Shown here: positions 35,787-47,100 of the stretch, piece after piece
Numbering within the stretch: the stretch's first letter is position 1
Layout: each line of letters starts with the position of its first letter
NCBI GenBank assembly: GCA_016617785.1
Contig: JADILM010000004.1
Location: 496,001-560,000, forward strand
Direction of reading: 5' to 3'
Source of the DNA: Sporobolomyces roseus
Lineage: Eukaryota > Basidiomycota > Microbotryomycetes > Sporidiobolales > Sporidiobolaceae
Length of the DNA stretch: 64,000 nucleotides
The notes under the pieces: model-generated
Told to the model about the DNA's origin: nothing
Seen by the model: the letters and a program-made list of their open reading frames with translations, nothing else
Databases searched by the model: none
Position numbers and translations under genes: made by a program

Positions 35787-37375
35787 TTATTCCCCTCCTT
35801 TCTCGAGATAATCAGCATAAGCTTTCAATCTCGCCTTCTCCTTCTCTTCCGCCTCACCACCTTTCCCACTCTCATCACCTTCCAACCCAGTTCCTTCCAA
35901 CAAATCATCGTCACCTCCTCGTCCACTTTTCACGAATTTGTGTGTAGAGTTCATCGGGTAAGCTTGAATCGTTCGACCTGCGAAGAATCGTCCAGACATT
36001 TTCTATAGAGATCAAATTGCGAGAGTCAGCGAGTGCAGGAAAGAAAAGAAAAGAGGAGAGGGAAAGGGCAAGGGGAAGGGAAGAGTACGAACTGCGATAC
36101 AGGCTTGAGCAGATAATTCTTCTTTGAATCGAACTGTCATGATTCCTCTATCTTCTTTCTGAGTTCACTCGTGCAGCTTCGATCAGCAACTCTCCGATGA
36201 GCAAGAGAGATAGTACGATGAAAGGTGAACTCACATCGTACAAAGTAACATTCGTAACCGTTCCCAAATTCTCACATTCATCCCTCACATCCTCTTTCAA
36301 ATCCAATAACAACGTCGCATCCTCTTCCAACTCTTTCAACGAGAACATGCCTTCCAAAACGACGACTCCCTTGAATTTCTTTGAAGTAGCTTTCGTCGAT
36401 TCATCCTCATCTTCAGAAGACCAATCTTCTAATTTCCTATTTTCACTCGCTTCCAGTCATCAGCCTTTTTCCTCAACCACGAATCGAACGGAGAAAAGTG
36501 GGTTAATTTACTGCCTCAAAGCCGCCGCTTTCTTTCCCATTTTTTTCTGTCTCTCCTCTTTCTTCTTCTTCTCAACACCTCCCACCTCCTCTTGTTTCTC
36601 CTCCCCATTCCCATTCCCCTGCTCCTTTTTCTTCTTCTCTTCAAACCTAGCCTCCTGTACTCTCATAACTCCTTCCCCACTCCCCAATCTCAATTCAGTT
36701 TGATCGAACAATCTCACTGCCAATTCAACCGATTCTTTTTGTAAATAAACTACCAATGCTTCTCCTTTGAACGAACCGTCTTCGGGATTCAGGTATAACT
36801 TGATACGTGGTTGAGAGGAGGATGGGTCTTCGAGAATGAGACCTGCTTTAGAGAATACTGAGTGGAGGAGAGAAGTCGTCGTTGAGGAGGGAAGGGATGT
36901 AATGTAAATCGCAGTGTTTGAACGGGGTTTCTTCGCGTTTGAACCACTAGTACTGTCTGTTGCTTTACGTTTCTTGTTGGCTGCTTTACGGTCTTCTTTG
37001 GATAAGGGAACGATTTCTTCCTAAAATAAAGGATTGCGAAAGGAAGGGGGGGGGGGGGGGAGTTTTCGAATTGGTCTCTCTCGGAATTGGATAGAAGGAA
37101 GGAATTAACCGGGAGAAGAAGCTTACGGATTCGTCTACACCTTGTACGGCGTAAGCAGCTTGTTGTTTCTTTAATAAATCCTCATCGACCTACTTTAACC
37201 CACTTTAGCATGAGAACAGGGTTGCATGAGCGTGGTGACTTACTAAGGGTACCCATTGATTCCTGTGTTGATCCCATTCTAGTTCAGTACCTTGTTGAGT
37301 TTCTACCATCCATTTCTGACTCGTAGTATCGAAATAAGGTTCAGAAGTTGAAGGAACTGCTTGAGATGTAGACAT
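35787..37375 (-). CDS. Cus2/HTATSF1-type U2 snRNP splicing factor
   Basis: Starts MSTSQAVPSTSEPYFDTTSQ (ATG 37375) with aromatic motifs TQQGTELEWDQHRNQWVPL, then a basic stretch DRKAANKKRKATDSTSG. RRM1: NTAIYITSLPSSTTTSLLHS, SFKGEALVVYLQKESVELAV. A Lys/Glu-rich linker (KKKKEERQKKMGKKAAALRQ) follows. RRM2, of the UHM type: FKGVVVLEGMFSLKELEEDA, ECENLGTVTNVTLYDKEDRG, ARFFAGRTIQAYP-like (SGRFFAGRTIQAYPMNSTHK). It ends DYLEKGGE at 35787. HTATSF1/Cus2 binds U2 snRNP and SF3b1/Hsh155 and assists early spliceosome steps, which suits a very intron-rich genome. An intron contains a 15-nt C run (plus-strand G at 37046-37060). It is divergent from the alpha-actinin gene with only about 125 bp between starts. 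Confidence 0.87.
37046..37060. repeat. 15-nt poly-G/poly-C homopolymer in an intron
   Basis: A continuous run of 15 G on the plus strand, read as C in the minus-strand Cus2/HTATSF1 gene. It lies within an intron and belongs to its 3' polypyrimidine region. Such runs are unstable in replication and error-prone in sequencing. Confidence 0.9.
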
Positions 37376-37500
37376 AGCTAGCTTCTGAGCGGTAGTTGAG
37401 TTGGGAGAATGGGAAGGAGAACGAGAGAAAGAAGCGAACGTTTCTCCCTTTCCTTTCCCACTCTTCACCCTTTCAACTCAAACCAGCAATACAACTACTC

Positions 37501-40500
37501 ATGAGTGATCAATACTCACCTAGTAAACCTACTCGAGCGCGACCCGTCTCACTCGCTTTCCCTTCCTCTTCTTCCTCATCATTCAACTCTCAATCCTTTT
37601 CTTCCTCCTCTCGTCCCACTTCACCCGACTCCAACACTAACCCACACCGTCGACCACCTACCCACACTCACCGTTCAACCGCTTCCTTATCTTCACTCGC
37701 CCAACTCAATTTAACGACGCACAGTCCTTTAATAACTTCTCCTACTCTTCAATCCTTCTCACAACACAACTCTCCAAGATCAGCAACATTGGAGAGGAGT
37801 CCTAGTCTCGTAAGTAGTCATTGGGGTACTTTCTCAACTTTACAACAGAATACGGGTGGGAATGGAGTAGGAAGAGAATTCGAGGATGTTCAAAATAGAA
37901 CTTTCGCTAAATGGTTTCAGTCTCATCTACTCTCACTTGATTGAGGAAGAATATATTACTGATGAGATAGAGAGAGTGGATAGGTTGAACGCTAGATTGG
38001 AACCGAATGGATTCCCTCCCGTTTCAGATTTGGGAACTGATTTTTCAGATGGTACTCGATTGATTCAACTCATCGTGCGTCGCTTCCCTCTCTCAGCAAC
38101 TCGTTTACAAGAGCTGACTCAAACTGAGGTGGGTTTCGACCATGCACAGGAAGTATTAACTGAAGTTTCTTTGGGACGTTTCAATCAAAACCCAGTCTTA
38201 CGAGTTCAAAAAATGGAGAATACGAAACAAGCTCTCGATCGAATCAAGGAGATGGGAGTTCATTTGACGAATATCGGTCCAGAGGATATAGTCGATGGGA
38301 ATCGGAAATTGATTTTGGGAATGATTTGGAGTTTGGTTTTGAGGTTTTCGATCGCTGATATTAACGAGGAAGGGAGTAGTGCCAAGGAAGGTTTGTTGTT
38401 GTGGTGTCAGAGGAGAACTGTTCCTTATGATGAGGTCGATGTCAAAGATTTTACGAGAAGTTGGATGGATGGATTAGCTTTGTAAGCACTCTCACTGCCT
38501 CTTTACTTCCTCTCTCTTCCACTACCGAGAAAGCATTTGACTGATCTCTCTCTCTCCTTCGGTATTATGAATAGCTGCGCCTTGATTCATCGACATCGAC
38601 CGGATTTACTCGATTATTCCTCTTTACCGAAAGATTCTTCCCTCGCTTCAGCCTCGTCGAACCTCTCGCTCGCATTCAAGATCGCAGAACAACATTTGGG
38701 GATCCCTCAATTGTTGGATGTCGAAGACGTGTGTGGGACAAAGAGACCAGATGAGAGAAGTATCATGACTTATGTCGCTCAATTCTTTCACGCTTTCAGT
38801 TCAAAAGGTACGACCGAAATTTCGCTTTCGAATCCCTCCACTTACGAAGATGGTACTGATTCGGTAAGAGGTTTGGTTTGTACAGCTCAACAAGAATCTG
38901 AATCCCGAGTGATCTCGCACTTCGTCGAAAACATGTCTGAACTAATGCTAGCCGTTCACGATTACGAACGACGAGTGACCTCCGTATGTTCTCCCTCTCT
39001 CCATTCTCTTCTCTCTACCTTCCCTTCCACTCACGCTTCCTCTCACGTAGCTCCTATCCTCCCTCTCTGCGCACTTACAAACGCTCCTCGCCTTACCCTC
39101 CCCTACTCAAACACCTTACCCAACCCTCCTTTCCCTCCTCTCCTCGTTCACCACTTCGTACTACCCTACAACGCGTCAGAACCGGCTCCGAGAAAAAATA
39201 GAAGTAGTCGAGTTGCTAGGAAGGATCAGGGAGAAATTGAGAACTTATGGATTGAGGTCTTATGAACCTGGGGAAGGAGTCAGAGTGATCGATTTGGAAG
39301 AGAAATGGGGGGAATTGGAGAGGGGGGAGAAGAGGTGGGTTGGGAAAGTGAGGAGGGAGGTTGAGAGGTTGAGGAGGGATGCGAAGGAGAAAGTCGAGAG
39401 GATCGCAGAGGCTGCGCAAGGGGAATTGAAGGCGTTACAGAGAGGTTTGGGTGCCGTGACTGGACCACTAGAGGTGAGTCGAGAGTTTGTTACTCAGGGG
39501 GTCGAAAAGGGTTTGAACTGATCAATTCTGAAAACCAACTCCTTTGCCTTCCACAGTCTCAACTCGAACAGATTCGACAACTTTCTTCATCCTTACCAAG
39601 ATTACGACAACTCTTATCCTCGTTATCGGAGGCAGAATCAGTTTGTCTGTCTTACGACGTACAAGTTCCGATCCTACTCGCACCTTCATCAGGAACGGAA
39701 AGCGATGAAGATCTGACAATACACAGCTCAGAAGGGTTAGTGTGGGAGTTGGAATTGATCGAATCAGCGTTGGGAACGAAAACTTCATTCATTGAGAATC
39801 AGGTGCGATTCCTTTTCTCACACGAACAGCTGTCATCAAACGAGTCTGACGTTCGTGAGGGCCAAATTCACAGATTGTAGCACGAAAACAAACTTCGTTG
39901 ACACCGGAACAATTGGAAGAATTCGAATCTGCCTTCAGAGCGTTCGATAAAGATGGTCGAAACAAACTTGGGTTGGATGAACTCGTTGGTGCGCTCAGGA
40001 GTCTGGGAGTAGCCGAAATCGTACGTCCCTTCTTTCCACGTTCAGTCTTGTTGAAAGAGTGGTACTGAATGGCTGAGAGGAGGTACAGAATTTGGATGAT
40101 TTGACTCAAGATGAAAACGATGAAGTTTCGTTTGAAGAGTTCATTCGGTTCCTCGTAAGTCGGAACTCTTCTCACACGTCGAGAAATCGTTTCAGTGACT
40201 GACGAGTGAGGCGGAGTGTCCCCATTACAGACTGAAAGAGCTGAAGATCGATTAACGGGAGAAAAAGTCAGATCTTGTTTCCGTTCTGTCGCTTCTGAGA
40301 AGGTGCGGATGCTTCCCGTTTACATCTCCTGAGCAGTGTCACTGATGTAGTCGTCGAAGATCCGCAGGGCTACGTTACGGAGCTTGATTTGACTCGATTA
40401 TCACTCCCTTCGAACGCGCTCAAATTCCTCAAAGAACACATGCCTGAACAACTCGTCACCGTTCCGACAGATCACGAAGATGGAGCAGCGAATGTAGGGA

Positions 40501-40556
40501 CGAAGGAGGAAGTTGCGTTGGATTATGAGGAATTCTTGAATCAATTCTTGGAGTGA
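37501..40556 (+). CDS. Alpha-actinin (actin cross-linker)
   Basis: Starts [20 protein letters not shown] (ATG 37501) with an unusual ~130-residue Ser/Pro/Thr-rich extension before the actin-binding domain. CH1: [77 protein letters not shown]2: [77 protein letters not shown] coiled rod follows ([40 protein letters not shown]), consistent with the short rod of fungal alpha-actinins. C-terminal EF-hands: [20 protein letters not shown] and [13 protein letters not shown], ending EFLNQFLE at 40556. It bundles F-actin in the contractile ring (fission yeast Ain1). The first EF-hand loop [12 protein letters not shown] keeps usable calcium ligands. Confidence 0.92.
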
Positions 40557-41106
40557 ATCCGGGAGGAGGAGGGACGAATGAATGGACACTGGTGATTTTA
40601 CGAAATATCGATTGTTTGATATACTGTTTGTACTCTCTTTCCTGCTAGATTTGTGGACGTAGCATAACTATCTTCTCTCTTCTGTATCACTGGGGCTTCA
40701 AATACGTTTTTCGTTTCGTTTCTTGTTTCGAGGAGTACAGAGTCGAGAGTGCTCAGAACTCGACGTGGTCTTTGTTACTCTGGAGTGTCAGAGGTTGCAA
40801 TCTAGCATCAGCCTCAGAGCGAAGGACCCGTTCCCTGTCTTCTCTGCGACTTCATTTCATCAGATTATTCTCTTCGACAGGTCGATCTCTTCTCGATGGC
40901 TACCCTACGCTCTCTACCATACAGTGAAGAGAACGACGTGGAAGAAGTAGCTCTCGCTTATGATGGAAAGAAACGCTCGCGACAGAAAAGACGAGGTCAA
41001 AGCTAAAAAAAGATTCATCTCCTCGAAAACTATAGAACCCATTCGTCCGTCCTCTCAACTATCCTTCGACTATCAATATATCTGTACTACCTTCAGGTCT
41101 TCCCGG
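40557..41106. other. Convergent intergenic stretch, nothing seen
   Basis: Between the alpha-actinin stop and the stop of the minus-strand gene at 41107. Open frames are short and unsupported by splice signals. Presumed 3' untranslated regions. Confidence 0.45.
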
Positions 41107-42086
41107 TCAGAATCTCCCAGCCCGCGCTGCCGCCCATCGAGAAGGAGTCGTGCCGTGCATCTTTGCAGTGCGATGGCCGATACTGGCGTACTCAGCTAGA
41201 GTCTTTCCACTCCGTTCCTGATACTCGTGTATCTATCGATCAGCAGGAATACCGCACGGACGTCGGAGAAAGCGAGCTTACCTGGATAGCTCCAATGCGA
41301 CGAGCGATGCTTGACTGTTCCCTAGGGTTAGCTCGCGCCTCCAGCAAGTTAAGTGGCGAGAACATACAATGTTACTGGCATTGAAGTGGGTCGGTCCTTT
41401 CTTTATCGACGCTTCGAGCTCATCGAGATAGGTGTCAATCACGGCTTGAGCAACGTAGTCGGTCGCTTCACTGATCATGGTAAGGGTTCGGTTGAGATTG
41501 AGGAGTGCAGCACTGACGCTTGCGGTGTAGGTAAAGGCTGGAGCCTGTCGCAGCGTCGTCTCACTCGTCGAATGGATGAATTGGTCGAGTTTGTGAAAGA
41601 ATGACGGTTCTTGTACGAGGACCTCGTTCTGTAATACGTACACATTCTTAGTATTGCACCGTCCTCGCTTGAAGTAAGACGCACCAGTGTCGTGTGTAGC
41701 TTGGGCAACATCTCCTCCTAAGAAGAACAAGGGAAAGCTTAGTTGCTTCCTCGGGTTGTCGGTGGAGGGGTACTCACGGCCGCTTCTTTCGTAGTGCGGT
41801 CAGATTTGAGCTCGGCTGAGTATCCTTCTACTTGAGCCAGCAAAGCTCCTCTGTTCAATCTGTAGCAAAAAAGGACGAAAGGTGTCAAGAGCGAAAGCCA
41901 ATCGCGCATGAAAGTCGTGAGGGCTTACACGGTGATGGCCCCCCAGCGATCGTGTCCCCTCTGCGTGGGTGGGAATACAGCCTTCAAGAAAGTAGTGAGG
42001 CTGCGAGCGACCGTCTCGAATTGCGCAAGTCGCGTTCCCGCAATGCGGTGCCTAAGATCTCGTAGGTCTTGATAGTTAGTGTGCAT
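41107..42086 (-). CDS. Uncharacterised protein
   Basis: Spliced minus-strand gene with a start at MHTNYQDLRDLRHRIAGTRL (ATG 42086), then FETVARSLTTFLKAVFPPTQ, LNRGALLAQVEGYSAELKSD, GDVAQATHDTGASYF, VLVQEPSFFHKLDQFIHSTS and YTASVSAALLNLNRTLTMIS. An exon SSIARRIGAIQ sits between two well-formed introns. The last exon reads ERSGKTLAEYASIGHRTAKM and ends WAAARAGRF at 41107, after an intron with CTGATC branch and tatcag acceptor. The protein is about 210-230 residues and mostly helical, with no TM segment I can see. I do not recognise the family. The start is only about 60 bp from a divergent plus-strand ATG, so the pair probably shares a promoter. Confidence 0.6.
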
Positions 42087-42148
42087 TTTGGTGAGCGAGA
42101 GAGGAGTGAAGAGCAGAGGAGAGAATCGGGGACGGGAAACGTTCAAAA

Positions 42149-43328
42149 ATGGGCCAAGCAGCAACGGGTCTGAACATTCCTCCGGGTTTAGGCTTCGGTG
42201 TCACCCCTTTGCAGCAACGACCCACTTCTTCCAACCTTCCAGCATATACTGTCTCAACACTGTCTCAATTTCGTCAGCGGTACTCGAAATTGAACGAATC
42301 GGAGTTGACAAGGAGTTGAGTCGCATCTGACTTGGTATCTGAGCAAATCGAAATCGAGTGCTGAATCCGAGCGTGTACAGGACTGAGCATCGTTGTAAGG
42401 CATTGATGTCGAGCGTAAGTGCTGAACCTAAGCGAGCCGCCCGAGCGAGGGACGAGCAGCGAAAAGCGCTGTCCGTTCCAATTTCGTTTCGGTCTTCGTA
42501 GATTTCGACATCGAGTAGATTCGATCTAGTCAACTCCCATATCTTGCTATTCGAAGAAAGTAATCTGAGCTCACAAAACGCCACGCCAAAGTATTCACTT
42601 GCCTCGTCCTCGACCGCGAACAACCCATTTGATCAAGCTTCGAAGACGATCAATTGAGCTCCCAAGCGTACCATTTCATAGCGACGAGTACGACCGCCTC
42701 ATTCCGTTGCCATCATCGATGTCGAGTGTGATCTGCCCGAGGCTGTCGAGTCTAGAGAGATGAGTATGAGAGCTGAATTTGTTAACGTCGACTTCGTCTC
42801 CTTTGAGGTCGATGAATTCACAGCCTTCCCGTTAGAGAGCTTCAGATAGGGTTGTGTACAGCGAGACGAACGACTGGGAGCTCATTGCTAAATCCAGACA
42901 GTCGATCAACCTGATCGATCAAGAACGACTCGTATCAGCGAAGTTTAACAGCCAGAAGCGGCGGGATGCGTACCTCGGTCATCTACATAGCTTATATGAT
43001 CGACCTGGTGCGATCTGCTTGATGTCCGGTAGTCACTGGTGAGAGGGGGGAGCAAAAGAGATGAATCGATGAAGCGAGATTTTGAAACCTCTTTGTCTTC
43101 TGCCACAACAACCGCTCACGATAGTCGATCATCAAGAATGCGGATAGTACCTTCAAGAAGGCCGTACGACCGCGACAGCAACATCTAGCTGTCGGAACGC
43201 TGCAGGAGTCCTTTCCTCCCATCCTTTTAACGTTCCCTCAACAAAGTCGACACAGCGCCAGCTATATATCCCCGCTCGAGCAGCACATGAAGGAAGACAT
43301 CATGGGAGTTCACGGAGGAAGGAAATGA
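42149..43328 (+). CDS. Uncharacterised multi-exon protein, divergent partner
   Basis: A coding chain I assembled by eye. Exon 1: MGQAATGLNIPPGLGFGVTP to YTVSTLSQFRQR (ATG 42149), then an intron gtactc to gtacag. Exon 2 is short (TEHRCKALMSS) and ends in a gtaagt...cgtag intron. Exon 3 begins ISTSSRFDLVNSHILLFEE. The middle is less certain: candidate pieces are SVAIIDVECDLPEAVESREM and FVNVDFVSFEVDEFTAFPLE. Then comes NDWELIAKSRQSINLIDQER and RRDAYLGHLHSLYDRPGAIC. The final exon reads TFKKAVRPRQQHLAVGTLQE, SFPPILLTFPQQSRHSASYI and MKEDIMGVHGGRK, with a stop at 43328. Several pieces read convincingly as protein, but at least one internal junction is unresolved. No family is recognised. Confidence 0.4.
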
Positions 43329-44190
43329 GTCTCGCGGATTCGTTCTTCGTTTCTTCTGAAGGGAGGGAGGTGAGAAGCGAGTGAAGGCGGAGGCAGTAAC
43401 AGATCGTTCTGGTACTGTGCGAATGTTAGGTGAGTCTGCTCGCTCTGAGCCGTCTGTGGCTCTAGTTGCTGACTACGAGGTCGTTCGCAGTCTTGCAGTT
43501 TTGCAACTTTCGACGACCTCGTTTGCGGCGACCCATTCTCCAATCGGCGGGTTCGTCTCCCCCAAGTCGACGCTTGCCTCAATCTCACAAGTACCGCGGC
43601 GGGTTTGCTCGCGACCGGTTCTAGAGATGGATTCTCGACTTGGTTTTCGCTCTTGCCCTCCCTCCCACTCCGTCCCCTCCTCTCGAACCACAGCACACCT
43701 CACTACCTCGTCACTGCACCGCTAGTATACAATTCGAATACCGCTCGACATCGAGCCCCACCATTGACGCTCGCAGCGTACAACACGAGGCGGAAGAAGA
43801 TGGTTGCGAAATCTGAGGAAGTTAGGACTCGGTTCGCAGCAATGCTCTATTGCTGTAAGCTCCACCGCTTATCGACGGTACGAGACGATGCTTGGTCGAT
43901 GTAGGCTTGTAATGACCTGCTTGCAACGAAGAAGACCATTGATCGCGAGATGAGTTCCTTTTGAGGCTCTCGATCATTCCGGATTTCCGTGTTCTCCCTT
44001 CTTTACTTGCGCTGTCTCCTATTCTCATTTCGATCGAACAATGCTGCTTAGATCAGCTGAAAAGTCGCGAATCCGAAAAGAGACTTGCCTGCGAAAGTTT
44101 GCTGAGTAATCTTGGAGTACGTTTGATTTTGGCAAAGTCGCTCGTCCTGATCAACCCTTTCACCTCACAATTTCTCCCCTCTTGATTGAG
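43329..44190 (+). other. Unresolved stretch, possible small spliced gene
   Basis: Contains one textbook intron on the plus strand (about 43429-43490, gtgagt, GCTGAC branch, gcag). Joining its flanks gives either RMLVLQFCNFRRPRLRRPIL, soon stopping near 43621, or a longer frame DDLVCGDPFSNRRVRLPQVD running to about 43904. I cannot decide between them and see no family motif. The right-hand part holds the promoter and CT-rich leader of the SNF2 gene starting at 44191. Confidence 0.3.
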
Positions 44191-47100
44191 ATGGAATTTG
44201 CGAATGGTTTTCAAGAAGACGACACGCCTACATTCGCTCCTAGACCACCAGTAGCAGCAGCTGCAACCAATTCTCAAACACAGCGATCTTCAAGCAACTC
44301 AACATCTCGTCCAACCTCTTGCAGCACTCTAGATTTGACAGACGATACACCACCAGATACACCAGGTCTCAATGGAAGTAGTAGCTCGAAAGGGAATGCG
44401 AGTAAATTAGGGAATGACGGGAAGTCGATTATTGGAAATGGATCGGTGAAGGGACAAGCGCAGACAGGAGTGAAAGGGTTTGGAGGTTACGCTGCAGCAT
44501 CAAGCAAAGGGTTTACAGGCGCGAACGGGTCAGGCAAAGCTTCTCCTCAAGCGATGAGATCGAGTGCTTCTCCTCTTCAACAACCTTCCAATTCGACTAG
44601 TCCTAATGCATTCGCCAAATTTGCTGCCACACCGAATGCGCAACCTCAGCGTACCTCCCCTTCCTCCCTCAGTAATTCGAACGGAATTAGACAATCATCT
44701 CACCCCCTCGCTTCGACCTCCTCCGCTTCTTCTTCCTCCGCTGCAGTCGCCGCATTAGGTCGCGTTCCAGTCATCTCTTCCGCTTCTACCGCCAGAACTC
44801 CCTCAGCTTATATTCCTTACGCTCCCTCCTCCCTCAACGGCTCGAATCCAGCAGCTAGCGGTTCGAAGAATTATTATCGAGAACAAGCAGCTGGTCAAGT
44901 CTCGATTCCCATCAAGAATCTCGCCAGTAGTACCTCTTCACAAGCCGGCTCGACCTCGACCAACGCGGGAGCGATGAATGGTGGAGCAGTGAAAGGGAAA
45001 TCTCGAGAAGTGATGGATCTCACGACTGAATCGAATTCCGACGACGACGTGATCATACAAGAACCTCCACCAGTCTGTATCGGTCAACTCGAAACCTTCG
45101 CCCTCATCATGAACCAAGCCGAAGAAATCCTTCCTCCTCGACCCGTTGGAGAAAAGGCTCCAAATGGGAAAGCGTGGGAATTCGAGGAATTGGCGGAAGC
45201 TCAAGCTGCTTACAAGACAGCAAAGATCAAGTACAACTTGCCGCTACCGGTTCATATCAGGAGAGGGGAGAAGTTGACGGATCCTCATGGGAGACAAAGG
45301 GAAATGTTGAGGGTTTTCACTCCGGGAAAGATTGAGATGTTTGGATTCGTCGATCAGAATGTTGGAACGTTGTTGGGACCGCTGTTGGGAGATGGATGGA
45401 GTGGAACTGGAGTGACGAAGGATGGGAAGGGAATACTGTACTGCGAAGCGGAAGTTGTTCGTGAAGGTCAACTTCAGGTGCGCTCTCTCTTCCCTCTTCT
45501 TCAGCGTGTTCGCTCTCGACGTTGACTAGGCTTAACACCCCGTACAGCCTTACAACCTCCGACTCCGACTACTTCTTTTCGCTAAACCTCGACATGTTGC
45601 CCAAATCGCCGAAATTCTCGAAAAAGCCGATCCTCCGCGCTACCTCGGACATCCTGCCGTTTACAACCCAGCTCATCACAATCACTATCGATACGCAAAC
45701 CCTCACAACACTCCTCAAGCAGGAGCTCATTCAGCAGATGCAGCAAGACGATTAGCGAGATTGAGAGGTGGATTGACTGGGACTTCTATGGGAGGTACAA
45801 CTGGAGTTGATGCGCAGAGAGCTGGGAAACAACCAGATGTACAACGACAACAGGTCGAACAGGTGTTTCATAGCTTGACGAGTGGGACTGATCTCGAGCA
45901 AGTCGAACCTCGTAAGCTCTTCTCGTTCCCCTTGTGCTCGATCGAGTTCTTAATTGATCTCGTATGTTTTGCAGCTCCGATCGTCTCAACGAAGCTCTAC
46001 CCGCATCAGAAACAAGCTCTCTCTTTCCTCCTCGACCGCGAAAAGGAAGTCGAGATTCCGGCGAAAGACAAGAAAGGCGAGAAACCCACGATGGTGTCGT
46101 TGTGGCAGAGAGTGAGCGATCCGTATGGAAACTGCGTCGCTTGGAGGAACGTGGTCAGCGATTTACAGATCACGGGTGATCGACCTCCTCCTCAAGCTCG
46201 AGGGTGAGCAACCCTTTTCGATCCTTCCTCATTCTCCAAGCGCCTTCTGACTCAATTTCTCGATACCATAGAGCTATTCTCGCAGACGATATGGGTCTCG
46301 GCAAAACAATCGTTGTTATCTCACTCGTCTGCACTACTCTTCCCGACGCTCGAAAATGGGCTCAAGAACGACCGAACAAAGAACAACACGATCCTCGATT
46401 CGACGCTCCTCCCACCAAGAATGGTCAATCTGTCTCTGTCGACGAGTTCAGCGGAAACCTTTACGGAGCACCAAGTCAAGCAGCAGTCCCGAAACAAACT
46501 GGGAAACAGAAGAAGGCGAGGGAGAAGAGGGAGAAGAAGAGGGAAGAAGCGATAGAGGAGAGGTATCGATTGATCGAGTGCAGGTCGAGGGCGACGTTGA
46601 TCGTTTGTCCACTATCGACAGTGCAGAATTGGGAGAGTCAGTTTGATGAGCACACGAGGGCGGTGGAGGATTGCGAAGGGAAAGGCGGGAAGATCTACGA
46701 GATCAAGGATGAGGAGAAAGCGACTGAATTGAGGAAGAAGTTGGGTGTCAAGGAGGAAATGAAGTCAGAGGAGGATGTGAAGATGGAGGAGAATGTAAAG
46801 GTGGATCAAGAGGTGAAGGCGGAAGGTAGTGATGAATCGATGAAGCGAGAATGGACGCCGCCTCCTCAACCTACGAAACTTGACTTCAAGAACAAGAAGA
46901 AAGCACTTTCGATTTACGTCTATCACGGCACCTCTCGAACGGCCGATCCCGTCAAGCTCGCAAACCACGACGTCGTTCTCACTACCTTTTCGACCCTCGG
47001 CAGCGAGTATTCGAAACAGATCAAGACGCTCGAGAAACGAGAGGAGGAGGAAGACAAGGCGAGAGAGAGAGCTGAGATGGAACAGGAGGAGCAGGAGAAC

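Noticed and set aside
42201..42623. 140-codon minus-strand frame
   Set aside because: Conflicts with several well-spliced plus-strand exons; no start or splice context. Kept only as the refuting alternative for the plus-strand gene.
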